NCBI RefSeq assembly: GCF_000424385.1 | Contig: NZ_AUJU01000009.1 | Coordinates: 99,566 to 163,565 of the forward strand | Origin: Butyrivibrio sp. LC3010 | GTDB taxonomy: Bacteria; Bacillota; Clostridia; Lachnospirales; Lachnospiraceae | Direction of reading: 5' to 3' | Length of the DNA stretch: 64,000 bases | Shown: piece after piece, positions 56,266-64,000 of the stretch | Layout of the letters: each line of letters starts with the position of its first letter | How positions within the stretch are numbered: position 1 is the stretch's first letter | The notes under the pieces: model-generated | What the model saw: only the letters and a program-made list of their open reading frames with translations | Told to the model about the DNA's origin: nothing | Databases searched by the model: none | Made by a program: the position numbers and the translations under genes

Positions 56266-57156
56266 ATGCTTGCACTTCTGGATGATATATTAGATCAAAA
56301 TATAGATGCTATCGATGAAATGATACGCAAGGATTTTGGCGGTTTTATCATTACATTAGCGATTACATTTCTGATCATTTTGCTTATGGTTCTTGTGTAT
56401 GTATTTTTTGTATGGGTATCCATTCAGATTAGTAGAAAGATATTTGCGTTTATACAGAAAAAACGCGGCAGGAAGATACACCTGCAGTTTGCTGAGAACC
56501 TTACCAAGGCTGCGATAATTTTTATTTTTATTGTAATACCTCTTGCAGGTGATCAGATACGAAAATCAATTCTCGGAAGTGCTGCTGTTATTGCGGCCAT
56601 AGTCGGTTTTGCTGCACAGGATATAATCCAGGACGTTCTATCAGGACTTCTTATCAGTATTTACAAGCCCTTTGACCTTGGGGACAGGATTGAACTTGAG
56701 GACGGAACATCAGGCATAGTCGAGCGAATAACCATGAGACATGTGGTGGTTACACTCGTTGATACAGTCAGACTTGTAATCCCCAATAGCAAACTGAATA
56801 GTGCTGCACTAAAAAATTATAGTTATGATTATGTTCCAAGATCAGCACAGTTTAAGTTTCCGGTGGGCTATAACAGTGACATTGAAAAGACTAAGGAAAT
56901 AATAGAAGGTGCAGTAGAAGAGAGTTCATATTCAGTTCCGGGTAAGAGAAATAAGAATGGTGAAAAAATATATTCGCCTGTATATTTTATTTCTTTAGAA
57001 GATAGCGCACTTATGATGATGGTTACGGTATATTATGACCACGCCACACCGACAGAAGTTCTTAAGGACGATATAAACACCAGAGTATATATGGCACTCG
57101 AAAATGCAGGAATAGAGGTGCCTTATCCTCACGAAACTGTTTTGCTAAAACAATAG
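56266..57156 (+). CDS. mechanosensitive channel (MscS family), second copy
   Basis: This 296-residue MscS-type channel has a membrane helix at about 25-52, a second at about 78-95, the pore helix SAAVIAAIVGFAAQDIIQDVLSG (about 105-127), and a beta domain with PFDLGDRIELEDG and VVIPNSKLNSAAL-like sequence. The pore helix is less Gly-rich than that of the copy at 20158, so gating or conductance may differ. AGAGGGGG precedes the ATG. Confidence 0.9.
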   Translation: MLALLDDILDQNIDAIDEMIRKDFGGFIITLAITFLIILLMVLVYVFFVWVSIQISRKIFAFIQKKRGRKIHLQFAENLTKAAIIFIFIVIPLAGDQIRKSILGSAAVIAAIVGFAAQDIIQDVLSGLLISIYKPFDLGDRIELEDGTSGIVERITMRHVVVTLVDTVRLVIPNSKLNSAALKNYSYDYVPRSAQFKFPVGYNSDIEKTKEIIEGAVEESSYSVPGKRNKNGEKIYSPVYFISLEDSALMMMVTVYYDHATPTEVLKDDINTRVYMALENAGIEVPYPHETVLLKQ

Positions 57157-57201
57157 TGAGATGAGACTTTTTACATAATCGTCAAAATATCTTGTAATTG
57201 A

Positions 57202-57210
57202 TGTTATAAT
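57202..57210 (+). promoter_or_regulatory. extended -10 promoter of the second AI-2E gene
   Basis: TGTTATAAT gives TATAAT at 57205-57210 with TG one base upstream. No convincing -35 is present. It lies about 57 bases before the ATG. Confidence 0.55.
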
Positions 57211-57266
57211 GATAATTACGTGAATTAATTTATGACTAGTGTTGTTGGGAGGTTTTAGAGTAAATA

Positions 57267-58472
57267 ATGAAGAATCTTAAGGAGAGTAAATATTTCAAAA
57301 TATCTGTTGCTGCTATAGCTACGATAGCAATTAGCTATGTAGCAATACTTATACTTGGTCAGGCAGGGAATTTCCTTAGAGGCTTGCTTGGAGGAATAGT
57401 ATGGATATTTAATGTTATTGCTCCGATGATACTTGGTATGATATTTGCATATCTTCTTATGCCAATCATGGACTTTTTTGACAGGCTCCTTGGAAAAATC
57501 AAATTCTTTTCAAAGAAAGATGGTTTTAGGCGAGGAATTTCAGTTTTTCTTACTTTTGCAATGATTTTTATTCTGCTTTTCGCATTATTATCATTAATCA
57601 TTTCAACCTTTACTTCAAAAATTCAATTTGTAACTATTGATGAACTTTCAGGAATGATTCAGTACATTGGAGTCCAGGCATATAATTTTTATGAGAATCT
57701 GAGAAAAGCACTTTTATCGAGATTTGACATAGCTATTCCTTCGATTGAAAACATGGTAAACGCAGCTAAAAAGAATATCTCAAATATTGATTCAAAAAGT
57801 GGTGTTGGATATTTCACTTCCTTTGGATCAGGACTCCTTGGTGCAGTTAATATCGTCAAGAATACAGTTGTGAATTTCTTTTTTGGTGTTATTTTCAGCA
57901 TATACTTTATGTATGACTCCAAGATTTATGGATACTGGAAAAATGCTTTCAAAAGCATTTTTGGTGATAAGGTCTATGGTGTATGCGCTGAAATAGTCGG
58001 TGATTTGGATAAATGCTTTGCCGGTTACATCAGAGGACAGCTTGCGGATGCAATATTCATGATCGTTGTTGTTAGTATTTCCTTTGGAATCGCAGGTGTT
58101 CCCTATGCAGCTCTGATTGGTGTTGCTACCGGTATCGGTAATCTTGTGCCTTATGTTGGGCCTTTTGTAGCTTATGGAATGACAATAGTAAGCTGTGCTA
58201 TGAATGGACAATTCAAAATGCTTGCTATAGGTATAGTCATAATATTTATTATCCAGACCATTGATGGAAATATAGTCAATCCCAAGCTCCTTAGTAATAG
58301 CGTAAATGTCCATCCGGTGCTTGTCATTGTAGCTTTACTTTTTGGAGGCTCTATTGGCGGATTCATAGGTATGCTTGTTTCGGTACCTATTGCAGCATTT
58401 ATAAAGATTCAGTTTGACAAGCTTTTAAAAATTCTCGAAATTCGAAGAGGCCATAGGAATGAAAATAAATAA
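57267..58472 (+). CDS. AI-2E family transporter, second copy
   Basis: This 401-residue membrane protein has about eight helices and the family region NLVPYVGPFVAYGMT, then DGNIVNPKLLSNSVNVHPVLVIVALLFGG. It lacks the long cytoplasmic tail of the copy at 53334. The substrate is unknown. Its 3' end overlaps the NusG-domain-II gene by 14 bases, so the two are translationally linked. Confidence 0.88.
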   Translation: MKNLKESKYFKISVAAIATIAISYVAILILGQAGNFLRGLLGGIVWIFNVIAPMILGMIFAYLLMPIMDFFDRLLGKIKFFSKKDGFRRGISVFLTFAMIFILLFALLSLIISTFTSKIQFVTIDELSGMIQYIGVQAYNFYENLRKALLSRFDIAIPSIENMVNAAKKNISNIDSKSGVGYFTSFGSGLLGAVNIVKNTVVNFFFGVIFSIYFMYDSKIYGYWKNAFKSIFGDKVYGVCAEIVGDLDKCFAGYIRGQLADAIFMIVVVSISFGIAGVPYAALIGVATGIGNLVPYVGPFVAYGMTIVSCAMNGQFKMLAIGIVIIFIIQTIDGNIVNPKLLSNSVNVHPVLVIVALLFGGSIGGFIGMLVSVPIAAFIKIQFDKLLKILEIRRGHRNENK

Positions 58473-58836
58473 AGGGCACAGAACATACTTGCTTATGATA
58501 ATTATTTTGACTGCTGCTTTATTTGTTATGGCACTTAATTATTTCACTTCGGAAAATGGCAATTATGTGGAAATCAGTGTAAACGGAAATGTTGTAAATA
58601 AGCTTCCTCTTTCTAAAAATACCACGTTTAGAATTAATGGTTATGATGGTGGGCAAAATACAATAATTATTCAGGATGGTTTTTGCTATGTTAATGAAGC
58701 TGATTGTCCTGATAAGCTCTGTATAAAACAGGGTAAGATATCAAAATCGGGAGAATCAATAATTTGCCTGCCACATAGAGTTGTTGCAACTGTCATAAAT
58801 GAAAATGAGAACAAAGTAGATACAATTTCAAAATAG
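58459..58836 (+). CDS. NusG domain II-containing membrane-anchored protein
   Basis: This 125-residue protein has an N-terminal membrane helix (about 9-27) and an outer NusG-II domain (about 35-120). Its Cys pattern is typical: EADCPDKLCIKQG, then IICLPHRVV. Such proteins are common in Firmicutes, often near rnf or hepta-/polyprenyl transferase genes, and have no proven role. The ATG lies inside the end of the AI-2E gene. A 30-base gap with only a weak ribosome site separates it from the ligase gene. Confidence 0.88.
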   Translation: MKINKGHRTYLLMIIILTAALFVMALNYFTSENGNYVEISVNGNVVNKLPLSKNTTFRINGYDGGQNTIIIQDGFCYVNEADCPDKLCIKQGKISKSGESIICLPHRVVATVINENENKVDTISK

Positions 58837-58866
58837 AACAGAGAATTTAGTGGGCTATTTTCGTTT

Positions 58867-61347
58867 ATGCCCACAAGAAGTCAGAGTTTTATAAAGGAAT
58901 TAAATTCATTTGATGATGAACATCTCGATGCTCTGGCTATCAGAAATGATTATAGAAATTATTCATATAGACAGATGTTCAGGCGCTTTGATATGTATGC
59001 AGAAGTTTTTTCTGCTTTGGGCATGACTGATGAAAACAATTCCTGTGTAGGGATGCTGCCCGGCTTTTCTACAGAAGCGATATTTTCCTTTTATGCTCTT
59101 AATATGACCGGAGCTATAGTATCAATGCTTCATTATCTTGACTTTTTGGAAACCGGTCGCTTTGATAAGATGATTGAAAAAGAAGGCATAACGGATCTTA
59201 TATTATGTGACAGGAAGATTGATGTAAAGCTGTTGGAAGATGTCGTATCTTCAAAAAAGAGGTTAGGAATAAGAAATATTATTGTTCTTCATACCAGCCA
59301 AAAGAAGACAAATGGACTAAATCAAATGGCAGAACAGCATAAGAATGAATACAGGATGCTGAAGCAGGTAAAAGGTGTCCTTTTTATGCCTGATCTTCTA
59401 AAAAAATATGAGGCTATGCCTATCCATTACGGGAAGGACGCATTACGTGATGATGCGCTTGTAATGCATACTTCGGGAACAACTAATGGTATACATAAGC
59501 CTGTTCCTTTATCCGACAGAGGAATAAATGAATCTGCCGCAAGACTTCTTCGCTGTGAATGGTTTAAAAAATTCAAAAAACCTATTACAACAATTCTTTC
59601 GATGGAACCTACTGCGGCATATGCATTGATGGATATGGTTCATTTACCATTTTCTTTCGGCGGATGTGTTGTCATGCTTGCTGATGGTGCCAGAGGACCA
59701 CAGCTGGTTACATATATTAAGCAGTATGAAATCAATGTCCTGTTTGCAGCACCTATGGCATTTGATTTGCTTAACAAACTACCATTTAAGATTGATTTGT
59801 CTTCTCTTGAGTTTGTTTTTATTGGAGGCGCATATCTTTCTGCTGAAAAGAGGAAAAAGTGTAATTCAGTTTTAAAGAAATGTGGTTCTGACGCAAAAGT
59901 TTCAATTGGCTATGGTGCAACTGAAATAGGTGGTGCGGCAATTCTTTCTTCTCCTGAAAGAAATGATGATTCCATGGGATATCCTTTGCCTGGAATAAAG
60001 GTAAAGATATTTGATGAAAAAGAAGAAAAATTCTATAACCTTGAAGATGGGCAAAGGACAGGAGTCCTTTATTTGGCCTCACCATCTGTAAGTAATGGTG
60101 TTTTAAATGGGATAGAATTTTTTGAGCTTGAAGAGATAGATGGTGATAAATATTTAAATACTTTTGATCTTGTAAGAGTAAACGAAGACGGTAGTTTAAA
60201 TTGCATCGGAAGAATGAATAAGTTCTTTGTTAATAATGAAGGTATCAGATTTGATGCAGGACTAATAGAAACTGCTTTTAGCGCTGAAAAAGGAATTGAA
60301 GCCTGCGGACTTGTCCCTAAATATGACAAGCTGCTTCACGATACAGTTCCGGTACTATATGTAAAGACTGGAAATAGTGGCGAGAAAGCAAAGGAAACAA
60401 TTATAGATGCGCTTATCGATGTATTTATTAGTAAGAATTTATTAGAGGATACTAACATTCCTGGAATTCTTTCAATATGTGACAATGTTCCTTTAAATGA
60501 TGCCGGAAAAGTTGATGTGTATCAGATAATACAAAATAATATCAAGGGCGAGGAATATGTAATTAAGCCTGTGAGACGAGGCGGAAAAGTAGTTGATTTC
60601 AAAATAAGACCATATGAGTTTGGTTTCGGACTTATTCATACTGTTCCTGAAGAACTGAGAAATGATGCCAAGGCTGCTAAAAGGTTCTTTAAGAAAATGA
60701 GTAACATGAATAACCATCCGGGAATGGGTATGCCCGGTATGGGTGCATCCGGAATGGGAATGCCTGGTATGGGAGCACAGGGAATCCATGGAGGTGCTAT
60801 GTCAGGTTATGGTATGCAAGGACAAAATATGAATGGACAATGCATGCCTTGTGATTTTATTCCGGGAGAAATTGACCTTCAGCGTCTGATACAGCTTATT
60901 CAGAACATGGCTATCCAGCAAGGGCAAATTATTAACCAAATGTATTCATCAGGCAATTTGGTACAACCAGGAAATGGCTATAACTTTATGACGCAAGGAG
61001 AATTTGTTCAGCCTTATATGGGTTGTGTTCAGATTCCACGTAATTGTGCGGGTTGTACAAACAATCGTATGCCGCAAGGTGGTATGGGATGCGCCAATAA
61101 TATGATGCCACAGGGTGGTATGGGATGTGCCAATAGTATGATGCCACAGGGTGGTATGGGATGCGCCAATAATATAATGCCGCAAGGCATGGGATGCGCT
61201 AATAACCAGATGTCTGATATGGGGTATCAGCAAAATCCTAATGCTGGTGGATATAATGGCGGAAGCATGATGAATAATCCTTCTATTACTGATATTCTGA
61301 GTAAGTTATTTAATGCATCTGATTTTAACAAATACTATGAAGATTAA
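58867..61347 (+). CDS. AMP-forming acyl-CoA synthetase/ligase-like protein with Met/Gly/Cys repeat tail
   Basis: This 826-residue protein contains an ANL-superfamily adenylation domain (about 1-560). It has the P-loop HTSGTTNGIHK (201-211), A5 YGATEIGG (349-356), the ribose-binding Asp D434, the hinge GRMNKFF (448-454), and the catalytic Lys K548 in NDAGKVD. It should activate a carboxylate as acyl-AMP. Residues of about 614-826 are unlike any ligase: MGMPGMGASG-type repeats, two CxxC pairs (C659/C662, C727/C730), four copies of an MPQGGMGCANN unit, and a Tyr/Asp-rich end. I do not recognise this tail; it may bind metal, self-assemble or anchor the enzyme. Esterase and symporter genes follow closely. 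Confidence 0.82.
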   Translation: MPTRSQSFIKELNSFDDEHLDALAIRNDYRNYSYRQMFRRFDMYAEVFSALGMTDENNSCVGMLPGFSTEAIFSFYALNMTGAIVSMLHYLDFLETGRFDKMIEKEGITDLILCDRKIDVKLLEDVVSSKKRLGIRNIIVLHTSQKKTNGLNQMAEQHKNEYRMLKQVKGVLFMPDLLKKYEAMPIHYGKDALRDDALVMHTSGTTNGIHKPVPLSDRGINESAARLLRCEWFKKFKKPITTILSMEPTAAYALMDMVHLPFSFGGCVVMLADGARGPQLVTYIKQYEINVLFAAPMAFDLLNKLPFKIDLSSLEFVFIGGAYLSAEKRKKCNSVLKKCGSDAKVSIGYGATEIGGAAILSSPERNDDSMGYPLPGIKVKIFDEKEEKFYNLEDGQRTGVLYLASPSVSNGVLNGIEFFELEEIDGDKYLNTFDLVRVNEDGSLNCIGRMNKFFVNNEGIRFDAGLIETAFSAEKGIEACGLVPKYDKLLHDTVPVLYVKTGNSGEKAKETIIDALIDVFISKNLLEDTNIPGILSICDNVPLNDAGKVDVYQIIQNNIKGEEYVIKPVRRGGKVVDFKIRPYEFGFGLIHTVPEELRNDAKAAKRFFKKMSNMNNHPGMGMPGMGASGMGMPGMGAQGIHGGAMSGYGMQGQNMNGQCMPCDFIPGEIDLQRLIQLIQNMAIQQGQIINQMYSSGNLVQPGNGYNFMTQGEFVQPYMGCVQIPRNCAGCTNNRMPQGGMGCANNMMPQGGMGCANSMMPQGGMGCANNIMPQGMGCANNQMSDMGYQQNPNAGGYNGGSMMNNPSITDILSKLFNASDFNKYYED
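61069..61209 (+). repeat. 36-bp tandem repeats encoding MPQGGMGCANN units
   Basis: Three 36-base units start at 61069, 61105 and 61141, followed by a shortened fourth at 61177. The units differ by a few mostly silent changes, so the peptide repeat is more conserved than the DNA. Confidence 0.9.
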
Positions 61348-61364
61348 TATTTGAGGTATTACAT

Positions 61365-62261
61365 ATGAATCCGGTTCTTGCACATTTGATGAAAAATGCA
61401 AGAAGTCATTCTAGCCATGTTTCGAATGTTATTGATGAGAATGTAAATATTCCTGACGACCTTGAAGAAGTTTTTGACCGTGAATATCTTGGAATTGATG
61501 GTAATAAACTGTTTGCAGATATATACCGCCCCAAAGGGCGGTATATATCTGAGCTTCCAATAGTTATTTTTGCTCATGGTGGGGGACTTTTTATTGGAAA
61601 CAGAAAATTCAACCGATTATTCTGTGAGATTTTAGCGAAAATAGGATATTTGGTTTTTTCAATAGATTATCGACTTATTGATGAAGCTGATGCAATCGGA
61701 GAAATATCGGATGTCTGCTCAGCTATTAAATTTGTTACTGATTGTGCTGAAGAATTTGGTGGTGACCTTAATAACGTATTTTTGATTGGTGAAAGCGCGG
61801 GAGCTTTCCTTTCTTTGTATGCCAGTGTTGTTGCGAACTCTGATATTTTTTCAGGAATCATTTATAAACCTGATAGGTTCTGCAGGGTTAAAGGGCTTAT
61901 ATGCATAAGTGGAATGCTCTATACAACCCTTAATGATCCCATCGGAATGGTGTACAAAGATGATTTATACGGAAAAAGGGCTAAAAATAAGAGCTTTATG
62001 AAGCTTATGAACCCAAATAATGAAGAGATTATGTCTGCACTGCCGCCCATATTTCTTATCACCAGCAGCGGGGATTTTCTAAAACGTTATTCTTTGAAAT
62101 TCGCCAAAAAATTAAAACGTGAAAATCATATGCATGAGCTAGTATATTTCAAAAATGCTAATCATTTAAAGCATGCATTTATTTCAATGCTGCCACTTTT
62201 ACCTGAAAGCGCAGAAACTTTATCAAAAATAAAAAAGTGGACTTTGAATCTGAGAAAGTAG
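61365..62261 (+). CDS. alpha/beta-hydrolase, HSL-type esterase
   Basis: This 298-residue cytoplasmic hydrolase has the oxyanion-hole motif HGGG (71-74), nucleophile elbow G142-E-S144-A-G, an acidic residue in SSGDFLK and a His in NHLKHAF, the hormone-sensitive-lipase-type catalytic set. It probably cleaves carboxylic esters such as acetyl or feruloyl groups from sugars, but the substrate is inferred only from the sugar symporter downstream. It starts 17 bases after the ligase gene. A 16-bp perfect inverted repeat lies inside the coding region at 61516-61551. Confidence 0.88.
   Translation: MNPVLAHLMKNARSHSSHVSNVIDENVNIPDDLEEVFDREYLGIDGNKLFADIYRPKGRYISELPIVIFAHGGGLFIGNRKFNRLFCEILAKIGYLVFSIDYRLIDEADAIGEISDVCSAIKFVTDCAEEFGGDLNNVFLIGESAGAFLSLYASVVANSDIFSGIIYKPDRFCRVKGLICISGMLYTTLNDPIGMVYKDDLYGKRAKNKSFMKLMNPNNEEIMSALPPIFLITSSGDFLKRYSLKFAKKLKRENHMHELVYFKNANHLKHAFISMLPLLPESAETLSKIKKWTLNLRK
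61516..61551 (+). repeat. 16-bp perfect inverted repeat inside the esterase gene
   Basis: Bases 61516-61531 are the exact reverse complement of 61536-61551, with a 4-base CAAA loop. The stem holds a GC-rich core (CCGCCC/GGGCGG) below an AT-rich outer part. It codes for residues near 51-62 of the esterase, between two strands, in a loop that tolerates insertion. Confidence 0.93.
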
Positions 62262-62275
62262 TGAATGAGGGGAAG

Positions 62276-63673
62276 ATGGATATAAGAATTTATGAAAACG
62301 TTAAAGAAGATGTTATGGTTTTAGGATGGCCTGAAAGAATCTGTTATGGAATCGGTGATATTCCGATTGGAATAATCATGAGTATGATGGCGTCATATCT
62401 GATGATATATATGACAAATGTAGCATTTTTAGATATGGCTATCCTGTCAACACTTATAGCAGTATCAAAAGGTCTTGATGGTGTTTCTGATATTTTAATC
62501 GGAAATATAATAGATAATACGAATTCAAAATATGGTAAAGCGAGAGTCTGGATACTTAGGATTTGTGTGCCGCTTGCGATATCTCTGTTTTTAATGTTTT
62601 CTATGCCTCCAGCATTGCCTGCAGCGGCCAAATACGTTTATTTTTTTGTTCTTTATAATCTTATAAATACATGCTTGTTCACATTTATGAATATAGCTCA
62701 TTTTTCGCTTTTGTCACTTATGACAAAAAGCGGAATGGAGCATGGAATGTTAAGCAATATTAGTTCGTTATTCACAAGCATTTTCAGACTGATATTTAAC
62801 GTTTCATTTGTTCCGCTTCTTATATTTTTTTCAAAAAATCCTGAAAATCCTTACACTCAAAGAGGATTTACATCAGTGATTCTCATTATGTGCGCTTTCA
62901 TAATTATTGGAAGTCTTGTAAGTGTATTCGGAACAAAAGAGAGAAGAGAAGACTCACTTTCTTTGGAACATAAAAGGCAGAGAATACCGATATTTAAGTC
63001 ATTAGGAGTACTTATTAGTAACAAGTATTGGCTAACGATGATAATTCAATCAATAATAATGGCTATTCTCTTTTCAGGTGCATTTACATTTAATATATAT
63101 TACTGTACTTATATATTAAGAGATCCTGCAAGTTTAGGCCTGATTTCGGTATGTAATACACTTCCCGGGATTGCAATAAAATTTCTTATGCCGTCTATTA
63201 TTAGAAAATTCGATAATTTTGGCACTTTTATTCTGGGACAGTTTATAGGTTTTATTGCAGCTATAGGAATCTTTTTATCTGCACCAAACCTTAACATAAT
63301 GATAATATTTTTCATGATAAGTGGTGTAGGAATGGGTATCTCGATGCCGTCACTTTGGGGTGTTTTAGCTGATGTTATAAGATTTACAGAAAAGAAAAAC
63401 GGCGTTTTTTCTGCAGGAATAGCTAATGCAGGCATATCCGCTGCAAATAAAATAGGAGCAGGTGCAGCATCAGTTGTTTTAGGATTCGCTATGTCAGCTG
63501 CAGGGTTCAATGCAGCAAATGGAATGACGCAGCCAGATACAGTGCTAAGAGTGATCACGTTTTTCTTTATTGTTGCACCTTTAATTGGTCAATCTATAGC
63601 GTTTATCACTTCTTCGATAATTTTTAATAAAAACTGTGAAATAAGACAGTTGATAGCTAAAGATCGGAAATAA
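62276..63673 (+). CDS. GPH-family sugar:cation symporter
   Basis: This 465-residue transporter of the glycoside-pentoside-hexuronide family (MelB/XynB-like) has 12 membrane helices. The motif around the second helix (DGVSDILIGNIIDNTNSKYGKARVWIL) holds the conserved cation-site Asp residues. It should import an oligosaccharide or glycoside with Na+ or H+. The ATG at 62276 has GAGGGG upstream and lies 14 bases after the esterase; a GTG at 62237 would overlap that gene. It is the last gene of the window. Confidence 0.9.
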   Translation: MDIRIYENVKEDVMVLGWPERICYGIGDIPIGIIMSMMASYLMIYMTNVAFLDMAILSTLIAVSKGLDGVSDILIGNIIDNTNSKYGKARVWILRICVPLAISLFLMFSMPPALPAAAKYVYFFVLYNLINTCLFTFMNIAHFSLLSLMTKSGMEHGMLSNISSLFTSIFRLIFNVSFVPLLIFFSKNPENPYTQRGFTSVILIMCAFIIIGSLVSVFGTKERREDSLSLEHKRQRIPIFKSLGVLISNKYWLTMIIQSIIMAILFSGAFTFNIYYCTYILRDPASLGLISVCNTLPGIAIKFLMPSIIRKFDNFGTFILGQFIGFIAAIGIFLSAPNLNIMIIFFMISGVGMGISMPSLWGVLADVIRFTEKKNGVFSAGIANAGISAANKIGAGAASVVLGFAMSAAGFNAANGMTQPDTVLRVITFFFIVAPLIGQSIAFITSSIIFNKNCEIRQLIAKDRK

Positions 63674-63879
63674 TTCAATTTAAAAAATAAATCAAAAAAA
63701 TTTCAAAAATAAGCAATATATGGTTGGAATTTATATAATTTCAAACTATTATATTGCTTATATCTTTTTAAATATAAAAAAGATAGTGTCAAATAATCTA
63801 TGAAAAAACTGGGTCAAAAAAATAGGCTCAGATGAACCTTGAAAAATGCAGATATTTAGATTGAGGTAGCCGGACGCCA
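63674..63879. other. intergenic region without recognised gene
   Basis: This AT-rich stretch follows the symporter gene. Short palindromic AT patches are present (for example around 63740-63785), but no convincing terminator, promoter or reading frame. Confidence 0.5.
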
Positions 63880-64000
63880 CCCTTGACAGCACAAAAAATA
63901 ACTGCTGACGGTTAATCACCGACGGCGAAGAACTCAAGAACAATCAGATTTTCTCCGTCGTTTGCAGCAGTGTAGCAGTTATTTTTTGTGCCATCAAGGG
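63880..64000. repeat. inverted-repeat (MITE-like) element, cut by the window edge
   Basis: The first 27 bases (63880-63906) and the last 27 (63974-64000) are inverted copies with 25 of 27 matches. Both include GCACAAAAAATAACTGCT or its complement. Inside, further pairing is possible (GACGG near 63907 and 63922 with CCGTC near 63955). No reading frame is present. The palindrome may extend past the window edge, since the left flank (GCCA before CCCTTG) could have its partner beyond base 64000. Confidence 0.8.

Noticed and set aside
61069..61209. Possible CRISPR or satellite array
   Set aside because: In-frame 36-base units inside the ligase tail differ mainly at silent positions, so this is a coding repeat.

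Overview
The window is AT-rich DNA with dense, almost entirely plus-strand coding, strong AGGAGG-type ribosome binding sites and TTGACA/TATAAT promoters. Family choices point to a low-GC anaerobic Firmicute, most likely a Lachnospiraceae-type gut or rumen bacterium (Butyrivibrio/Pseudobutyrivibrio-like). The clues are an archaeal/fungal-type aspartate-semialdehyde dehydrogenase, a short MetH without reactivation domain, a DUF6465-like small protein, a GPH sugar symporter and a BspA-type repeat surface protein. The assignment to a genus is inference. No phage, insertion sequence with transposase, or CRISPR array was seen.

Layout. 1-2.3 kb: end of a MATE exporter, a TVP38 membrane protein, an orotate-PRTase-like protein and an unknown minus-strand gene. 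2.4-11.4 kb: a zinc-type efflux operon (SmtB-like repressor with a perfect operator, HMA metallochaperone, P-type ATPase). It runs on into a serine hydrolase, purine nucleoside phosphorylase, MTA/SAH-type deaminase, a membrane-anchored MutS-like ATPase and RNase HI. 11.5-21.3 kb: transaldolase-like aldolase, a large EAL-GGDEF protein, ROK glucokinase, dUTPase, a GlgB homologue lacking every catalytic residue, an MscS channel and tRNA-Thr(CGT). 21.4-32.9 kb: argH, asd, an ATPase/nuclease-fold protein with its active sites erased, topB, a hexapeptide acyltransferase-like protein, a decayed sugar-ABC permease, a HAD phosphatase and a secreted transglutaminase-like repeat protein.

33-39.2 kb: the F-type ATP synthase operon atpB-E-F-A-G-D-C. 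There is no free delta gene; instead the C-terminal domain of delta is fused to the N-terminus of alpha. 39.2-56 kb: amino-acid biosynthesis (metH; ilvB with two ilvN/H paralogues, ilvC, leuC, leuD, ilvE) interleaved with an acyltransferase, a YfhO membrane protein, a GT2 glycosyltransferase, an Mrp ATPase and an AI-2E-type transporter. 56-64 kb: a second MscS, a second AI-2E protein, a NusG-domain-II protein, then an AMP-forming ligase with a Met/Gly/Cys-repeat tail, an HSL-type esterase and a GPH symporter. The window ends in a long inverted-repeat element.

The most unusual points are the delta-alpha ATP synthase fusion, the catalytically dead GlgB homologue with a coiled-coil and Lys/Thr tail coupled to an MscS gene, the doubly degenerate ATPase/nuclease protein next to topB, and the repeat-tailed ligase with its hydrolase and transporter neighbours.
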